Below, one piece after another: positions 8,166 through 10,025 of a stretch of DNA of 10,025 nucleotides. A program made the position numbers and the translations under genes. This stretch comes from CAIOZW01 sp049317725 (lineage in GTDB: Bacteria; Acidobacteriota; Blastocatellia; RBC074): contig JBMOHS010000145.1 of the NCBI GenBank assembly GCA_049317725.1, positions 1-10,025 of the forward strand, read 5' to 3'. Under the pieces are notes generated by a model. That model saw nothing but the letters and a program-made list of their open reading frames with translations, made no database searches and was not told the DNA's origin. Within the stretch, counting starts at the first letter, position 1, and each line of letters starts with the position of its first letter.

Positions 8166-9310
8166 CCCATTCCTCCCCCAGCTTGGCAAACAAGAAACTC
8201 CGGCGTGAGCCCCGTCTCGACCCGGTAACGCTCCTCGATCGTCGCGCAGAGCTGCTCGACCGCCTCGGCCCGGACCAACTGGACTGTCGAGCCTCCAAAG
8301 CCGCCACCCGTCATCCGCGCCCCGTAGACTCCTGGGCAGCTCACCGCGATCCTCACCAGCAGGTCGAGTTCGGGGCAGCTCACCTCATAGTCTTCCCGCA
8401 GGCTTTCGTGTGAGGCGACCATCAACCGCCCGACCGTCTCGAACTGCCCCGCTTCGAGCGCCGCCACCGCCTCGAGCGTCCGCGCGTTCTCCGTCAGCAC
8501 GTGATTGCAGCGCCGCGCAATCACCGGCGGCAACGAACCGCTGTAGAGGTCGAACGTCTCGATCTCAACATCCCGCAGCGCGAGGATCCCCGGCAGGTAC
8601 GATGCCAATCGCCGCACCCCCTCCTCACACTCCGCGCGGCGCCGGTTGTACTCCCCCGAGGCCAGTTCGTGCTGCACCATCGAATTGCAGATGACTACCC
8701 GCGTCTCACGCAGATCGAGCGGTACCGCCCGGTACTCAAGGCTCCGACAGTCGATCAGCAGGGCGTGGCCCTCGACCCCGAGGGCGGCAATATACTGGTC
8801 CATGATGCCGCAGTTGGTCCCAGCAAACTGCTGCTCCGCCCGTTGCGAAACGAGCGCGAGATCGACCGGATCGACCGGCTCTTCCGCCAGCCGCAGCAAC
8901 GCCAACCCTGTCGCTACCTCCAGCGCCGCTGAGGAGCTGAGCCCCGCCCCGATCGGAACTTCGCTCTCGATCAACAGATCCGCCCCCGTCAACCGGAACT
9001 CTTCCCGCAGCAGGCACGTCGCCACCCCGCGGATGACGTTGGCCCAATCGTGTGCTGGCTTGCCCTCCGGGCTCAAGGCAAACTGGACCTCCTCCGCATA
9101 GCCCGTCGATCGGCAACGGATCACTCCGTCCTCTCGTCGCGCCGCCGCGACGTACGTTCGTCGGTTGAGCGCCATCGGCAGAACAAACCCGTCGTTGTAA
9201 TCGGTATGCTCCCCGATCAAGTTGACCCGGCCCGGAGCCGAGAAGACCCGCGCCGGTCGCCCGGTCCACTCCTCAAATCGCTCCCGTAGGGATGCCCTCG
9301 CTTGCGCCAT
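8147..9310 (-). CDS. galK: galactokinase
   Basis: The product is 387 residues, the normal length for galactokinase, which phosphorylates alpha-D-galactose at C1 with ATP in the first committed step of the Leloir pathway. All family signatures are present. These are the galactokinase motif GRVNLIGEHTDYNDG (27-41), the GHMP-kinase ATP loop PIGAGLSSSAAL (119-130), the catalytic Asp171 in NCGIMDQYIA, and the third GHMP motif GARMTGGGFGG (330-340). The ATG at 9310 follows GGGAG at 6 bases. An in-frame upstream ATG at 9364 would add 18 residues and extend the overlap with the methyltransferase gene. At 9310 the overlap is already 38 bp, suggesting coupled translation. No galT, galE or galactose transporter lies in the window. 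The last six or so residues (GEMENG) and the TAA stop are encoded by the heptamer array. The conserved C-terminal strand (EFLVCQAGGG) precedes this, so the enzyme should be intact. Confidence 0.95.
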   Translation of the reverse strand: MAQARASLRERFEEWTGRPARVFSAPGRVNLIGEHTDYNDGFVLPMALNRRTYVAAARREDGVIRCRSTGYAEEVQFALSPEGKPAHDWANVIRGVATCLLREEFRLTGADLLIESEVPIGAGLSSSAALEVATGLALLRLAEEPVDPVDLALVSQRAEQQFAGTNCGIMDQYIAALGVEGHALLIDCRSLEYRAVPLDLRETRVVICNSMVQHELASGEYNRRRAECEEGVRRLASYLPGILALRDVEIETFDLYSGSLPPVIARRCNHVLTENARTLEAVAALEAGQFETVGRLMVASHESLREDYEVSCPELDLLVRIAVSCPGVYGARMTGGGFGGSTVQLVRAEAVEQLCATIEERYRVETGLTPEFLVCQAGGGMGEMENG

Positions 9311-9878
9311 CTTCTTCTCCCTCGCTGTCGTCTGTTGAACGCTGCCAATCGTAGATCCGTGCACGAACCCGTTGCCGCCGAATCTCCTCCCGCAGAACCC
9401 ACCCCCACGCCGGATCGATCCCCGGACGCTGATGTGGTGTCAGGACCAGCAGACGTGGCGAGATCGTGCCCAGCCGGTAGAGCATCCCCGGCAACCAGGA
9501 CGGCCCCACCAGATGCAATGCAAAACTGCAGACGATCAAGTCGTACCCTCGCCCTTCGAGCCTTCCCTTCGCAATCTCCTCGAAGCCGAATGCCTCCGCC
9601 ACCTGCCCCGTCCGCTCTCGATACGCTGCCCCCGTGTAAGGATCGACTCCATCGACCCGGCCCGCTCCCATCCCTCGCAAGACCAGTGTCGCCTCACCAC
9701 TCCCGCACGCCAAGTCGAGCACGCGCCCCAACGGCAGCCCCCACCGGACGACCCCTTCCTCAATCAAGGCACGTACTTCCGGCTCGTGCGGGTTACGATA
9801 GCTCTCCCCTACCCGACGGTAGTAACCCGTAACTCCATGGACCGTGTACGCCTCCCGTATGCTCTCCGCTCCCGACAT
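9273..9878 (-). CDS. class I SAM-dependent methyltransferase of unknown substrate
   Basis: The product is 201 residues. The SAM-binding motif I, RVLDLACGSGEATL, lies at 52-65 and the acidic loop after strand 2 at 75-80 (VDGVDP). YDLIVCSFALHLV (112-124) fits motif IV, and SPRLLVLTPH (140-149) a later strand. A distinctive N-terminal segment, HGVTGYYRRVGESYRNPHE (14-32), precedes the Rossmann fold and may hold the substrate. The C-terminus is acidic (DDSEGEEDGASEG, 183-195), and part of it overlaps the galK start. The ATG at 9878 follows GGGAGGAG at a normal distance. The gene is first in the pair with galK and may share its transcript. The fold is clear. Nothing in the sequence tells whether the substrate is a small molecule, a protein or RNA, and a role in galactose metabolism is not implied by the family. 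Confidence 0.85.
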   Translation of the reverse strand: MSGAESIREAYTVHGVTGYYRRVGESYRNPHEPEVRALIEEGVVRWGLPLGRVLDLACGSGEATLVLRGMGAGRVDGVDPYTGAAYRERTGQVAEAFGFEEIAKGRLEGRGYDLIVCSFALHLVGPSWLPGMLYRLGTISPRLLVLTPHQRPGIDPAWGWVLREEIRRQRVRARIYDWQRSTDDSEGEEDGASEGIPTGAI

Positions 9879-9943
9879 CCCGCTCCTCCCTCAAGAATGT
9901 CCCAGTCTACTGAGAATCCTTGCTTCGGGGAAGAGGGGGGGTA

Positions 9944-10025
9944 AATGGGGAATGGAGAATGGAGAATGGAGAATGGAGAATGGAGAATGGAGAATGGAGA
10001 ATGGGGAATGGAGAATGGGGAATGG
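9944..10025. repeat. near-perfect 7 bp tandem array (AATGGAG), open at the window edge
   Basis: Eleven complete heptamers and five bases of a twelfth run without phase break to the last base. Units 1, 9 and 11 are AATGGGG, and the other eight complete units are AATGGAG. The true length is unknown because the array is cut by the window end. It begins 66 bp upstream of the methyltransferase start and could contain or separate its promoter. It is the same unit as the CATTCTC part of the array at 8117-8165 but in the opposite orientation, and it is much less diverged. Confidence 0.93.

Noticed and set aside
7129..8208. Plus-strand frame (359 codons) across the TPR gene, the palindrome and the heptamer array
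   Set aside because: It is antisense to a clear gene and its C-terminal part translates the heptamer repeats into Phe/Pro/Ser strings. It is open by composition only.
9944..10025. CRISPR array
   Set aside because: Units are 7 bp and directly adjacent with no spacers. This is a simple tandem repeat.

Overview
The window is a GC-rich stretch of bacterial chromosome carrying seven apparently intact genes. None of them is a phage, plasmid or transposase gene. Codons mostly end in G or C, Shine-Dalgarno (SD) sequences are strong (GGAGG type), and GTG or TTG starts appear likely for two genes. The gene set (NfeD/slipin, a YbgC-type thioesterase, a DUF2339 membrane protein, a carboxy-terminal processing protease, an exported TPR protein and galactokinase) fits a free-living environmental bacterium, probably Gram-negative. 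I cannot place it in a phylum from sequence alone.

Left part (1-2437). A leader of about 200 bp with a possible promoter and hairpins precedes a two-gene plus-strand operon: a short NfeD protein (197-667), then a slipin/QmcA-type SPFH protein (723-1718). The pair resembles the E. coli ybbJ-qmcA pair and should act together in the membrane. A hotdog-fold acyl-CoA thioesterase (1708-2178, minus) converges on the slipin gene and overlaps its 3' end by 11 bp. A divergent spacer of 259 bp separates it from the next gene.

Middle (2438-7896). A DUF2339 polytopic membrane protein of 795 residues begins at a TTG codon behind a near-perfect anti-SD complement. It converges, with a 21 bp gap, on a minus-strand S41 protease. 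Upstream of the protease, on the same strand, lies a secreted or periplasmic TPR-repeat protein. The protease may have its own promoter between the two.

Right part (7897-10025). A repeat-rich spacer holds a 114 bp imperfect palindrome built of NCGCGAAG octamers. Directly abutting it, with no gap, is a decayed tandem array of 7 bp units that runs into the 3' end of galK and supplies its stop codon. galK and an upstream class I SAM-dependent methyltransferase overlap by 38 bp and look translationally coupled. Upstream of the methyltransferase a second, much purer heptamer array (AATGGAG units) runs off the end of the window. It is the same unit family in the opposite orientation, so the galK-methyltransferase pair sits between inverted heptamer arrays.

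The genes themselves belong to known families. The part that no gene explains is the repeat architecture around galK. I see no CRISPR, tRNA, rRNA, transposase or evident defence system.
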